A stretch of 64,000 nt of DNA from Piper betle (taxonomy: Eukaryota > Streptophyta > Magnoliopsida > Piperales > Piperaceae), in the NCBI GenBank assembly GCA_033002965.1, contig JAURVB010013304.1:62001-126000 (forward strand), in the 5' to 3' direction. Numbering within the stretch: position 1 is the first letter of the stretch; each line of letters begins with the position of its first letter. Below are positions 1 to 11,900 of this stretch, piece after piece. Below the pieces are notes generated by a model. That model saw only the letters and a list, made by a program, of their open reading frames with translations, searched no databases and was not told where the DNA came from. A program made the translations under genes and the position numbers.

Positions 1-689
1 TATTTGGACTCCCGTTTAAATTAATTATTCACCCATTCGAACTTAGGGAGAGGATTTGCTATAACAAGCCTTCTTGCTAATCTAAATTATTATAATTAAT
101 AAAATTTAATAATGTATTATTGTTAATTTTTTCACTCTAGTAAATGTAATGATTTAAACTAGTAATAAACTTGCTACAAAGGGTATAATGTAACAATTGC
201 TATAGCAAATCTCCTTCTACTTATTTATATTACATTTATTATTCAATAATATAATCAATAATAATGTATAAAACTTTTAGTATTGAAATAATGATATCTG
301 TAAACATTTAAGGTAATGTTAAATACTAAACTAATGTGCTTTTGGATAGGTTCAAGATTCTTCCCTGGGTTCATAAATTATGTTGGCACTAAGTGATGCA
401 TGAATTTTTTTGTACCTATGTTGAAAATTTATTGGTATATGCCATGGTTATCACTTATTAGATTTAGGTTCTTATCTTAAGGTGGAAGGAAAGGAAATTA
501 AAGCAGTCATCTATACTGTTTGGGAAGGAAACCTAATTGAACTTCCAGCCACCAAAACGAACACCTAAATCTATATATGTTCCTTTTCCTGATCACCTGA
601 TCATCTAGTGAAGGTTTTCCACCTAGTACGACATCTACATCTTCGCAGCTAACTTTTTAGAAAAGGTAAAGTTTATCTTAACAAATGGC
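1..689. other. AT-rich intergenic DNA
   Basis: I see no coding exon, RNA gene or clear repeat in this stretch. It is AT-rich up to the start of the G-rich inverted element that follows. Confidence 0.5.
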
Positions 690-1216
690 ATGAAAATTTT
701 CTTACTTTAAACTCTAATTTGGGCTGACCTTATAAAATAAAAAAAAGGAAAATCATCTTTCCCTCCTTTCACCGGCGGCTGGGTTCCGACCACAGCTAAC
801 CGGGCAGGGGGTGGGCGGGACGGGGCAAAGGGGAGGGGCGGGCTGGGGGGGGTGTGAGGGGTGGAGCGGGGTGGAAGGGGAGGTTGAGGGGACGATCGAG
901 GAGGAGGGAGGGGGCGACGGAGGGGTGGAGCAGGGCAGAAGGGGAGGTTGAGGGGATGATCGAGGGGGAGGGAGGGGCGATGGAGGGGTGGAGCGGGGCG
1001 GAAGGGGAGGTTGAGGGGACGATCGAGGGGGGAGGGGGCGATGGAGGGGTGGAGCGGGGCGGAGGGGGGTTGAGGGGCCAAGCAGGGGGGTGGGGTGGGG
1101 GGTGACAGATGAGAAGTGGGGAAGGAGGGGGTTGGGTGGAGGAATTTTTTTTATCAAATTTAGGCCATCTAAGATTAAAGTTTGAGGCTGAAAATTTTTT
1201 TGGCACACACATAAGC
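690..1216. mobile_element. Inverted-repeat element with G-rich minisatellite core
   Basis: The outer sequences are imperfect inverted copies. The left end (about 690-750) reads tttaaactctaatttgggc and the right end (about 1140-1205) reads, on the other strand, tttaatcttagatggcc, each followed by an A-rich run. The core (about 850-1085) is a purine-rich array of a roughly 63-bp unit, four imperfect copies, containing gaggggacgatcgagg. The right side abuts a CT run and a (TA)n tract at 1218-1256. Proline-rich or glycine-rich reading frames across the core are by-products of the repeat. The layout (AT-rich inverted ends, GC-rich core, TA tract) resembles the elements at 52-61 kb. Exact boundaries are uncertain. 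Confidence 0.5.
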
Positions 1217-1636
1217 CACTCTCTCTCTCTCTCTATATAAATATATATATATATATCAAAAGCATGCTCCTAAGAGTAAATATCGGGACGGCGCTTTTTC
1301 ATGTTCACCAAGAAGTGAATATTGTCTACTGACCACTTGTTTGGTTGGGTTATGGACGACGAGAAGTTCTTATCTGACTTTTTGAAAAATGAGTAATGCA
1401 CTCAAGAAGCAAATCCATGAATACAATTATTTCTGAAGAATATTGCCATCAATGTATATATAATCATTAAGATCTTTAACAGTTTCAGTGCAGATCAAGT
1501 ACTAAATTGGTCGCAGTATCAATCTCCCTTAAGTAACGAAGTCATGGCTATATAGAACATATTTACCATATGCGAATAGAAAAAGCAACTCACAGTGTGT
1601 GATCAGACACATAATACCAACTTTAGAAATAGGAAA

Positions 1637-3049
1637 TCAGCAAGGCAGCTTTGGTCTGATCTCAATGCCCTCAATGATCATACCTTTCTTCAAGTTTGCT
1701 CCTTTTACCTCCACCAAACTCATCTCAACCTCTCCATCTTCTTCACTGACAAAAAATTCTCCCAGTTCAATCTCCATCCATCCATCAACTCTAGGACGAG
1801 AAACTTTGACCCGTCTGGTAAGCTCTTGCAGTGCATTTGCTATTCTTTCTCTTGCCTGCACAGTCCCTGATTTCTCCTTTACAAGTTGCTGCATATCAAG
1901 CCTACGTTTTCTTTCTTTTTCATCGATGAGAAAGTAGCCTTTATTTTTGTACAGATTACCCTTTACCATAACCGAGAGCTCCAAAGGAGATTGCTCAAGT
2001 CCTGAAGCTCCTTCCACAAATTTAAGGACGAGACAAGCAATATACATTGTTCTCGGTGACAGGATACCAGTGCGGATCTTCCCATGTATCTCCAACCAGT
2101 TGACACCAAGAAGCTCTGCAACCTCTTGGAATCTGTTAATGCGAAGAGTTGTTTGTAATCTTCATTTCAAATTCACAATTACCTTAACTAGGTAGTTCAG
2201 CTCACTAATTAACTGTAATAGATCATTCAAGTGATTTTCTGTAGCCTTTCTCCACTTATAAATTCAGAATTAATCACCATAGAAAGGTTTAATTAAACAA
2301 TTAAGCTTCCTACTTCAATATAAGTCATATAATAAATTAGTTTTCAAAAGCAGTCAACACATCATGTCAATGTTTGTTTTTCAGTCTTTTTTCTCATTAA
2401 ATTCAGTGTCACCTTGAGAAGGTATAATAAGACAGTTAAGCTGACTACTTTCATCAAAAAGATTGAAAAGAAGTATTGTAAGAAATAAAAAGGAATTATA
2501 GCAGCAAAAATTAACCAACCAGAAAAAACATTACTTTTTATCAAGAAGGATAACAAGGCAGACCTAGAAGATCGCAGGGGAATCCACCTCCAATAGTCCG
2601 GGACATCACTCCAGACTATCATTAGCTCTCTTGCCGGTAACGTATAGCACTTGTTCCCACTAGGCCTATCCAACGAAAAACCCTGTAAAACAAGGGGAAA
2701 TTACAACAACTACCAGATGAATTTCCGATCGAATTGAATTAATCAAGACCAAATCCCAGCCAACAGACGACGACCCACGTACCAGTTTACCTCCATCGAG
2801 CAAGACCCAGCTGCAGAGGAGGAAGTAGAGCTCCTTCTTGGACGAGCCACGTACAGTCAGAGGAGAAACCAATCTGGAGAGGATGTGAAGGTAGTCGGGC
2901 GGTAGGAATCTGCTCCAGACGGCGTCGGACTGGGCGGCGGATAGGAACGAGGAGGAGACGGCGGCAGCACGACAAGCATCGAGAGGCGAGGTGAAGGAGA
3001 GGATGAGGGAGACGCAGGCTTCGGGTAGGCTGGGCACGGCGTCCTCCAT
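1637..3049 (-). CDS. F-box protein of the PHLOEM PROTEIN 2-B (PP2-B) type
   Basis: The predicted product is a substrate receptor of an SCF ubiquitin ligase with a PP2 (Nictaba-like) lectin domain. Three exons, 3049-2783, 2682-2564 and 2132-1637, join in phase to 293 residues. Residues about 5-50 form the F-box (SLPEACVSLILSFTSPLDAC). The PP2 region follows, with landmarks CYTLPARELMIVWSDVPDYW and ELLGVNWLEIHGKI, and a C-terminal ELGEFF...GMIIEGIEIRPK block. The length fits the PP2-B family. The start at 3049 is chosen because the F-box follows directly; an in-frame Lys-rich extension upstream looks non-coding. Family membership is clear, but the substrate is unknown. Confidence 0.9.
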
Positions 3050-3206
3050 GGCCGTAGGCTGGAACCTTTCCGACGAATTTGTCTTATCCTTCCATCTCCT
3101 CACATTGACTTTTTGTCGTTTTGACTTTTCCTTTTTTTCTTTCACTCTTTAAACACGTATATACAAAAATTAATTTGGATTTTTTTTAGTCTTCCACTTT
3201 CTATGT

Positions 3207-3210
<4 letters not shown>

Positions 3211-3252
<42 letters not shown>
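3211..3252. repeat. (TA)n microsatellite
   Basis: A run of alternating TA just upstream of the F-box gene. It is followed by AT-rich DNA to about 3530 with no exon that I can support. Confidence 0.85.
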
Positions 3253-3256
<4 letters not shown>

Positions 3257-3695
3257 TGGGCTATTGCGCGCGGAACAGATAATTTGTATAATATTTAAAA
3301 TTAAATTAATAGTTAATTAATTATAAACAGAGTTTATATTCTTAATTTAACATGATTATTTCAAACTTTTAACGTCATATTTATTAATTTTGTATGTTTT
3401 ATTTTATAATAAGTCAATGTAATGATATTTATCAAACATCATATTTATCAAATTTTTATAATTTTATATAATTATCTAATATACTTATTAATTGTGTGTA
3501 GATAATTACAAAGGAGGGAAGAAAAGTATTTATTTATTTGTTTGTTTTTCACCCGCAAGGGAGTGTACGACGATTACATAACAGAGCCAGACCGTCAACG
3601 GGTCAAATCGGTCAATTTATTAGTTTTTTTTTCGAGAAAAAATGTATAGAAAATACGAACTTTCATCTATATATGAACTTTTTGGAGGGAAGGAG

Positions 3696-5242
3696 ATGGC
3701 GGAGGAGACGGACCATCCAAAGCGAAACATAGGCATAAAGACGAAGCGAGAAGGGGTAAGGTCCTGCGGTCACCTTTCTCGCCCGCCTACTTCCTTCCTC
3801 CTCATAAGTATGCTTCTTGCCTTTCTTTTCTCTCTTGTAATCGAGTTGAATGATGCTTCAAGTTCCGGTTGAAATTCGGAATGATTCTCAAGTCACTCGA
3901 TTCTGTCAATTTATTTGATTGATGAATAGAGTGGTTGCATCCAGTATGGACCGAAAGGACTCCAAGGATGTTGAGGTTAAGCTCTCATTGAAGAAATCGA
4001 CTGTCTGAATTTTTTAGCAGGAAGCAGAGCAAATCTGTGCATAAATCACTCCAGGTATCCTTCTTACTTTTTTCCTATCTTTTCTTCATGCACGCAATTT
4101 TGCCGGATTAGATTATGGGAGGGTGGTCACTTCAAGAATTTGTAGCAGGAGAAACGCAACTCTTTTTCAGCTATTGCCAATGGCTCTCCCGAAACCCGTC
4201 AAGAATCAAAAGAGGATGTTGTTAGTGTGTTTGGAAATTTTAAGAATGCGGGGAAAGGTGCATGTCAGGCGGGATCGAGTGGAGGGGGTGACAGTGGAGG
4301 TTACAAGCTAGAATGTCCACCATATAAGGAAGCAGAACCAATTCTGCCCCCCAGTATTGTAGGTATGTGAATTCTTCAAGAAGGCGGGGATCAAATTATT
4401 GTATCGGTTCATATTTTGAAACATTTTTATCCTTTTCAGCCTTGTTTTGTGTATCTGATATTTGCTAATGATGCAAGTTATAATCTTTCCCTGAGAAGGC
4501 GTTCTGCAAGTATCAAAACCCAGACATAAAAACCTCTTATATTACTGACTTGTTTGATTTAGAATACTTTATGTGATCAACAATGCATTACATCTCGTTT
4601 TTCGTCCATGAATCAGTGTTTCCTTGGTGCGTAGGTCTTTTAAGTATCGAGCTGTGGTGATAATGCGATTCTAGTATTAAACAGGAAAGTACATTGTTTG
4701 ATTCCTTATTTTAAATAATTTCATTCAACTGCAAAAGGCAAATTTGTTGAGGTCATACACGTTTGCTTGCATCATCTATTCCTTCAGCGAATCTTACTCA
4801 AGTCTTTGGTTTTTTTTTTGAAGGTGCTAATAACATCATGACAAGTCGCTTGGTTGTTCTTGGTGACGACCCAAAGCCCAGGCACAGGCGAGGGCTTTGC
4901 TATATGAGAGAGAAGCACGATAAAATCTTTAATCACTGTAAGTCCCTAATTACTTGCTCTAACCCTAAATCAAATATTCTGTGCGCAGGTTAATTCTTGC
5001 AAGGAAAGTCTCCAATTTGTGACATTGTGAGGACTAATGTTTATGACACTGGCACTGCCTTTATTCAGATGCGAATGGAAGCGGTTGGTGGGGCTACAAT
5101 ATGGATGGGGTGGACAGTGAAGAAGTTGCTTGCAATGAAGCATGGGAAGGCAGGGGAACCAACGCTTTGGGTGGACTGGAATGGCACTAACAAGTTGAAG
5201 CAGGTTTACTACGAAAACTTGAGTAGGCACTATAAATTATGA
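3696..5242 (+). CDS. Uncharacterised gene, exons only partly resolved
   Basis: I do not recognise the product. Supported exons are 3696-3755 (ATG in good context, MAEETDHPKRN), 4021-4054 (KQSKSVHKSLQ), 4149-4362 (Ser/Gly-rich, ending PPYKEAEPILPPSIV), 4824-4937 (TSRLVVLGDDPKPRHRRGL) and about 4990-5242 (IQMRMEAVGGATIWMGW ... YYENLSRHYKL, stop TGA). The 4149 and 4824 exons join in phase across canonical splice sites, and the conserved-looking last exon has typical coding character. An exon around 3934-3990 (MDRKDSKDVE) is likely but does not join in phase. The last exon changes frame near 5023-5027, as if one base were missing. It is either a real gene with sequence errors or a decaying one. 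Confidence 0.45.
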
Positions 5243-5813
5243 CCCAGAAATAGCTCTTGATACCTCTGTTTGGCCTGCACAATGTACATAATCAAACCCA
5301 ACTTTAGTGTGGTGCATTTTTTACGCTACGCTCGTTGGATCCTAGCACAAGGATTTTGTGCTCAAAATTTCGGGCTTTCGTGTACATATGTTGTAGTTAT
5401 AAATCAGTTTCTCTAAAGCTGCTAAGATTGTAACAATAGATCATGACTTACCAAATAGATAGTTTATCTAAATTGGCTAAGATTCTAACAAGGTCATCAC
5501 TTGCCTATAAGATGTTTCCTGCATGCTTTTATGTTTTATGTATACTTCGAGCAAATTTGTTGCTTGTCTGAGTCAAATAGGTGTCAAATGTTTGAGTTTA
5601 TGAAGTCTTCTCCAAAGGGGGTCATCAGTTTCATTAGAACCGAGTGAAGTTGTAAAACAGCTTTTTATGTGCAATATAAATGTCAATGAAGTGAATCCAA
5701 AATTCTGAGGATGCCCATTTACGACTCAAGAAATTGTGAACATGATAAAGACTTCAAGCACCTCGCTGCTAAACCTACAAACAACATTGAATCAGAAACA
5801 TTGTTCATCATCA
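5243..5813. other. Intergenic spacer between convergent genes
   Basis: Probably holds the 3' untranslated regions of the plus-strand gene ending at 5242 and the minus-strand kinase ending at 5814. No other feature seen. Confidence 0.5.
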
Positions 5814-8023
5814 TCACTTTCTACGAATCCGATGCTCATCACCGGTGTCCACACTGCTTCCACTATCACTTGCATCTCCACTCCCTTTCTCTCTGGAATA
5901 CCTCAACCCTCTAGAGCTTGAGCCCCACTCTTTCGCCTCGGCTATGGCCCTTTGCCTTTCTTCTGCGCTTTGCCCTTCGAACAATCCCTCTTGGCTACTA
6001 GTATTAGCTCGCATTTTCTGTTTTGAGGGTGGATGGAGAGGAAGTGATTGAGTAGTCCTCGAAGAAGATGGCCCCTCATTAGATCCTGTAGGTTCTGGTA
6101 TGGCAAGAAAACTCAATGCAGCGACCACGTCGGTGATCAAAGGGCGGACGCTGGGCTCTTCTTGGAGGCACATTGCAGCAACTCCAACAGCTTGGTTTAG
6201 TCCCTTCTTAGAGAAGTTCCCCCTCAGAAGTGGGTCTGCTAGCTCTGGGAACCTATTTGGGTTCTTGAAAACTGGTTGTGCCTGCTCAGGATCAACAAGT
6301 ACTTGGTGAAAATTCTTGGAACCAAACTAGATTAATGCAAATGAGAAGAAAAACAAAGTAGTAAATCTATGAACAATTGGATGAACAAGGTGAGAAGATG
6401 TCTTTAAGCAATACCCAAGCAACCAAATTGTGTTCTTCTGTCTGTCTGGTGAGGTCAATGGCTCTTTTTCCAGTAATGAGCTCCAGAAGAACAACGCCGA
6501 AGCTGTAGACGTCTGATTTGAGTGTGAGTTGGCCTGTTCTTGCATATTCTGGTGCACAGTAGCCTAAGGTGCCCATGACCGTGGAAGAACCACTCATCTT
6601 GTCTTCCACCAACCCCAGTTTGGCAAGCCCAAAATCAGAGAGTTTGGGATTGAATTCTTCGTCAAGTAGAATGTTGGATGATTTCAGATCACGGTAAATG
6701 ACCGGTGGGTTGGCCTTGTCATGCAAGTACTCCAATCCTCTTGCAGCTCCTGTTGCTATTTTCATTCTGGTAAACCAATCTATTGGCCTCTGGGGTGGTG
6801 AAATGTCTGTTATTAAGGAAGTGGAAAGAGTTAATTATGCAACTTGATGATTGAAAGCAGAGTTTGCAGGGACGGATCAAAAGAAATTTCATTTTGGCAG
6901 GCAAGAAGTGATCTACTAATTATTCCTTTTGACACAAAATATTGTCTCTCGCCGAAGATTGAGATGGTTATCCTGGTATACTAAATTCAAACAAAACTTT
7001 GGGTATATAATGCAGGCAATCATTCATTGATATGGTATGTGAATTCAGAATAATCCTTTGAAAGCTCAAAGATTTTAATAAAGAAAACTATTTTTCTACG
7101 AATGCATAGTAGTCAAGAGAATACATACTAAACAGATGATCTTCCAAGGATCCCAGCGGCATAAACTCGTAAACAAGCAGCCTTTGTTCCCCATCCGCAC
7201 AGTAACCTATGAGATTGACCAAATTTTGATGGTGTAAAAGGCTTAGCATCAAAACTTCAACCAAGAACTCTCTGTTTCCTTGCAACCCATTTCTGTCAAG
7301 CTGTTTGACGGCAACAAACTGCTTGAAACATGGCAAATTATTGGATAAGGTTAACAAAAATATCCCACAAGAGATTAATATGCAATTGAAAGAAAACAAC
7401 CATGAAGCTGAAATGCAACATTTTTTGTCCATTTTACCTTCCCATTGCTCTCAAGACAACCCTTGTAAACTCTTCCAAATCCTCCTTCCCCAAGCAAACA
7501 TTCCTGCCTGAAATTTTTCGTGGCAGCTGCTAGCTCTCTGAAAGTGAAAGTTTGAGCAGCCATGTTTTTATTTGCAGCATCTTTATTGGTGTCATTTCCT
7601 TCTGAGAACTTCCTCGGTTTCTCTTCATATGTATCTATATCTATACATATGCACATGGAAAACTCAAGTACTTAAATTCACGCAGATAAGAGTATGAAAT
7701 TAAAAGGAAACCTCATTAATTGTTCTTTTTCAAGCTTATTCTAACCTTTTAATGCATTACAAATATACATGCAAAATATCTCTTCATAATTGATTATCCA
7801 TGCAAGAATCATTTTCAAGATTGTGCATGCATGCATCGACAAATATCATATACATCCAATGATATCGAATAGGAGCCCAGCACGAGAACAAAAACAGGTA
7901 TAGTGACTCACCATAAACGGCAAACTGCTTTGATGGTGGACCTAAGGCCCGCTCTTCATTGTAGCTGCTGCCGGAGCTCCATGTCCGGTTCCTAAATGAC
8001 CAAAAACATGGGCACCAGCTCAT
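5814..8023 (-). CDS. Receptor-like cytoplasmic kinase, RLCK-VII / PBL27-like
   Basis: Predicted Ser/Thr kinase that relays signals from plasma-membrane pattern receptors. Five exons (8023-7912, 7634-7438, 7318-7129, 6806-6415, 6326-5814) join in phase to 467 residues. The N-terminus is Cys-rich (MSWCPC), suiting palmitoylation rather than myristoylation. The kinase domain has the glycine loop LLGEGGFG near residue 85, VAVK with Lys108, YRDLKSSN with catalytic Asp206 and Asn211, DFG at 224-226, and GYCAPEYA. It is therefore a complete RD kinase. The C-terminal tail is Ser-rich and charged. The activation segment reads [11 protein letters not shown] where relatives usually have a THVSTRVMGT-like sequence. 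PBL27 of Arabidopsis is somewhat longer. Subfamily assignment is from memory of the family. Confidence 0.92.
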
Positions 8024-8976
8024 GGTTTTGAGTGCAATATTAATGAAGCCCTGATGAGTCTTCTCTTCGGTGATCAGAGAGAGGAAATTAACAAAAGAGG
8101 AGATGCTAGGAAGGAGATGATAGGGGTGCTGGAAATGGGGAATGGAGTGGATGGACAGGAGGAGGTGAAACTTAATATTGAAAGCTGGTGTTAAAGAGGA
8201 AGAGGAAAACAAGGGGTGCAAAAGAGGGGGCGACGTGAGTCCAAATTTGGGCTGCAAACTGTCATGGATTTAATTGGAACATATATTTGATGCACGGGTA
8301 TTGAGGAAAATTATTATTGTATTAATGTTTGATTGTAGCTAAACATGAATCAAGGTGATGAGTATGCAAGGAATGTTAATTAAGATATATAGATGTGTTG
8401 GAAGGAAGGAGAGGTCAGGAGGATATTTAGGAAGTTGGCAGCATTAGCATTTTTGCTCCAAGTCATTGGCGCCACGATTTGGTACATGCTAGTTGGCTGC
8501 TTGAAAATAGAGATACATAGTTAACTTGGGAGACGTGTTTAATAATTTTTATTAATGAAAGCATGCGATTCAACGTACAGTATAATTTGTGATATAGTTT
8601 CACCTGTGATTCTATGAAGGGCCAAATTATAGAAATTCTTGAAAGCAATCACACGCTAGTTATTAATTAATGCACATATATATAGGTTTCAAGAATTTCT
8701 CCCATATCTTTGTGCATGACAAAAATATATTCTTGCCACTTGCAGACAACATCTACGACCAACTCTTACAAAATCTTTAACCCTTTCCGCCACCAGTTTT
8801 CCTATCATTAGAACAGCTGCATGTAGAACTCTTCGTTTTATGAGCTCAAAAAAGATTGAAAAAAAGATCTGATAGACCTTGCCTTTCTCTCTATAAGATT
8901 ACACTGATAGCATGACCAAATTATTTGGGCATGCAAAAATAACGTGAACTCTAAAAACGAATCAATATAATTGTCT
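8024..8976. other. Upstream region of the kinase gene and 3' flank of the NHL gene
   Basis: CT-rich leader sequence sits just upstream of the kinase ATG on the minus strand, in keeping with a 5' untranslated region. The remainder is AT-rich with no exon that I can support. Confidence 0.4.
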
Positions 8977-11900
8977 CTACACCAAAGGCACATTGATGTG
9001 CAATGTGGTGTCTGTAGAGACCACCTCTTTAGAAGGATTGGGCGTCGATGGATAGTCGCTGCAGTCTAGACTTATCTTAAGATGCAATGGCTTCATGAAA
9101 ATGATCTCTCTTAAAGCTCTGCATGATTCTAATAATAAATGAGCACATGCTTCGTCTTCCCTCCCGGTTCCTTCCCCCTCGATGGTATCCAGTACTGTTT
9201 TTGCATGTCTAGTACTCTGCTCACAGCTATCGTCATCGAGCTTGAGGTAGAAAACCGCACAGATAACCACCTAGAAAAGCACCAAAACTGTAGTCATGAA
9301 GTTGCATTCATTCATGCAGCCGGCATTTTTGAGCTCTCTGTTACCTATCTGCAAATGTTTAGTCCGAAAGTAATTCACGTGCTTAAAGATTTATTTCAAG
9401 AACAGTAGTACTTTCTATTCAATGGGTACACGGGCTTAAGGATTCAACTTGACGCCAGTGCAAGGAGGTTACTACGAGCCAAGCACAATAATACCTCACT
9501 TGTCCCGGGACTGACATTGACTGCGCAATCAATGTTTATTCCTTTACAATCTTCAAAGTTGTCATCATGGGATTCCTTTTCCTCATTGGTTGATTCCTCA
9601 GTATTTGAGAAAGCTAGATTATCTAACTCATCAAACCACTGCTGCGCAATTCCAACCTGCAAAAAATATGACTAAATTAGGTCTATGCTCATCAAGAGTA
9701 AATACCCTTGAAGCAACCTGACATATTCAAACCTTTTCTGATGAAATAGCAACTGCCTTCGATCCTAAAATTTCAACTGCAGAACCTCTTGCTTGGCGCC
9801 AGATGGAACCCTCTTGTAACTGTGCAGCAAGAAGAGTACCATCAGGGATTTTTACTTTCACACGTACATCACATCTCCCTGTGTTACAAAATAAAAATGG
9901 ACATCCAACGGGAAAAGTTGAACTTACAAATCAACATAAAGATGATATCTGAAGTCGTAACAATGCTGCTAGTAATTTGCTAATCTAAAGCAGTGATGCT
10001 GCCCATATGTCTGAATTGTACAACAGATAGGAAAGAGATGCTGTTAATTAAGTTACCAGGAAGCACATCATAATGATGGCAACAAGTGTTATTTGGTCTC
10101 CTGCATGTGTTTGTGCTGCCATTTTTTGTCACGAAGAAAACTTTTGTTATTCCCTCGTTACAATCAAATCATGTAAAACAGCAAATAGAAATGAAAACCA
10201 GCAATACATATATATATAAATAGCATGTAGGCGATTGAAAGACCTCTTCAATATGTGCTCCAGAGGTAAATGCAGCCAATATGGTACTCCAAGTATCTCA
10301 AAACTAGAGAGCTGTAGACACGAAACCTCTTTGATTGCTGTGGTCAATTTGAATATCACCTGACCAACTATGATTACAAATTCAGTGATGACTATCAGTC
10401 TAATAATAAAGACTAAAAAATCAAGTCATTAATGTGATTACTGGATCAATAGACCATATTGTTCGGTTATTGAAGACAAAAAAATAATTGATCAACAGAA
10501 TGCACTTACCTCTGTCACAAAATAATATGCAGTTCTGAAAGTCTACAACGGATGACATTGAATCCAAATTCTTGAGGTCACTTGTCGAGGCTTCTGGATA
10601 CATACCCTGCTGAGTCAAAGGCCCAAAAAATTTCTCCAATAATGCCAACTTTTCATTCATCATCTCCTCACACGTCTCCATAATCTGTGAAGTTCCTAAG
10701 ATGACACAACACTTGTTTAATCATTTTCTCCAAAGTTCAAATATTAATTAAAAATATCTTTCTTAAAAAAAGTAAAATGCAACCTTCAGCAAGTTCTTTT
10801 ATCTCTCCTGTTCTGCTCATAATCCACATCCTCTCAAGACTGCATATCAGAATAACATGAGAGTTTTACCAATAAACTGATCAGGCATCTAAACCTTACA
10901 AAATAAGCAGAAAAATTTGTCTACCTTCGGTTAATAACTAACAAGTCATCTTCCTTTGACCTTAATAAATGCCAAGGAGTCATAATTGGTTTTGTGTCGG
11001 CCTCATCATTGGAACTTGTTTTTAGCATGCCAAGTTTATTTTGCATCCAGCTCCATATGCTACTCTGTTTTTTGTGATTATAAGGAACTGGATAGACAGT
11101 TTCCACCATTCTGCTCTTTATTAAAGCTTTTCTGATTGCATGGTTCTATCAAAATGGAGAAAATATATAATGCATACAGCACCAGATCACAAATATCATT
11201 TCAAATGGTTCAAAAACACCATAAAAAGTCGCCATGGATGGGCTATGACAGTAAGATCGCACCTCTGCATCAACAAAGTACAAGCAATTTTCCTTGTGAT
11301 CATAAATAGAAGCTGCAGGACACAATAACTTGGCTGAATCAAATTCTCCATCCTCAAACCCTGGAGAAGAACCAATCTGCAAAAGCAACCAACTACCCAT
11401 TAGCTTAAGAAGATAATATACATCAGGAAACATAATGCAGAGGCTTCTTCCAGCACATATACAAGGCATCAACGATGAGAAATCAAAACACCAAAGACCG
11501 AATTCAAGAAGTTAGCACATGGAATAGGATTTTGACCAAAACTTAAATACCTACAAGGAATTTGAACTTTTACTTAGAACAGGAATCAGACATACACAAT
11601 CCAAGAGCTTCCCATCGCTGTCAGTTATAATTATCCGGTGATGATTAGTGTCAGAGATGAACAAGCGCCTTTCTTCATCTGAAGCAATGCCACCTGGATG
11701 TTGCGAAAAGATAAAGTGGAACAATCAACTCTCAGCCCAAATATTAATGCATGTAGACAGCAATGTAGAAGCTGTTAACATTAAGCTAGAAGCAGTTCGT
11801 TGACCCTTCACTAAAGGCCAAATAAAGGCATCAGCCTAAGAGGAGCAAGCCATATCGTTTTGATTGGTGAAAACAGGTAACAGTTGTGTACTTCCGCCAG

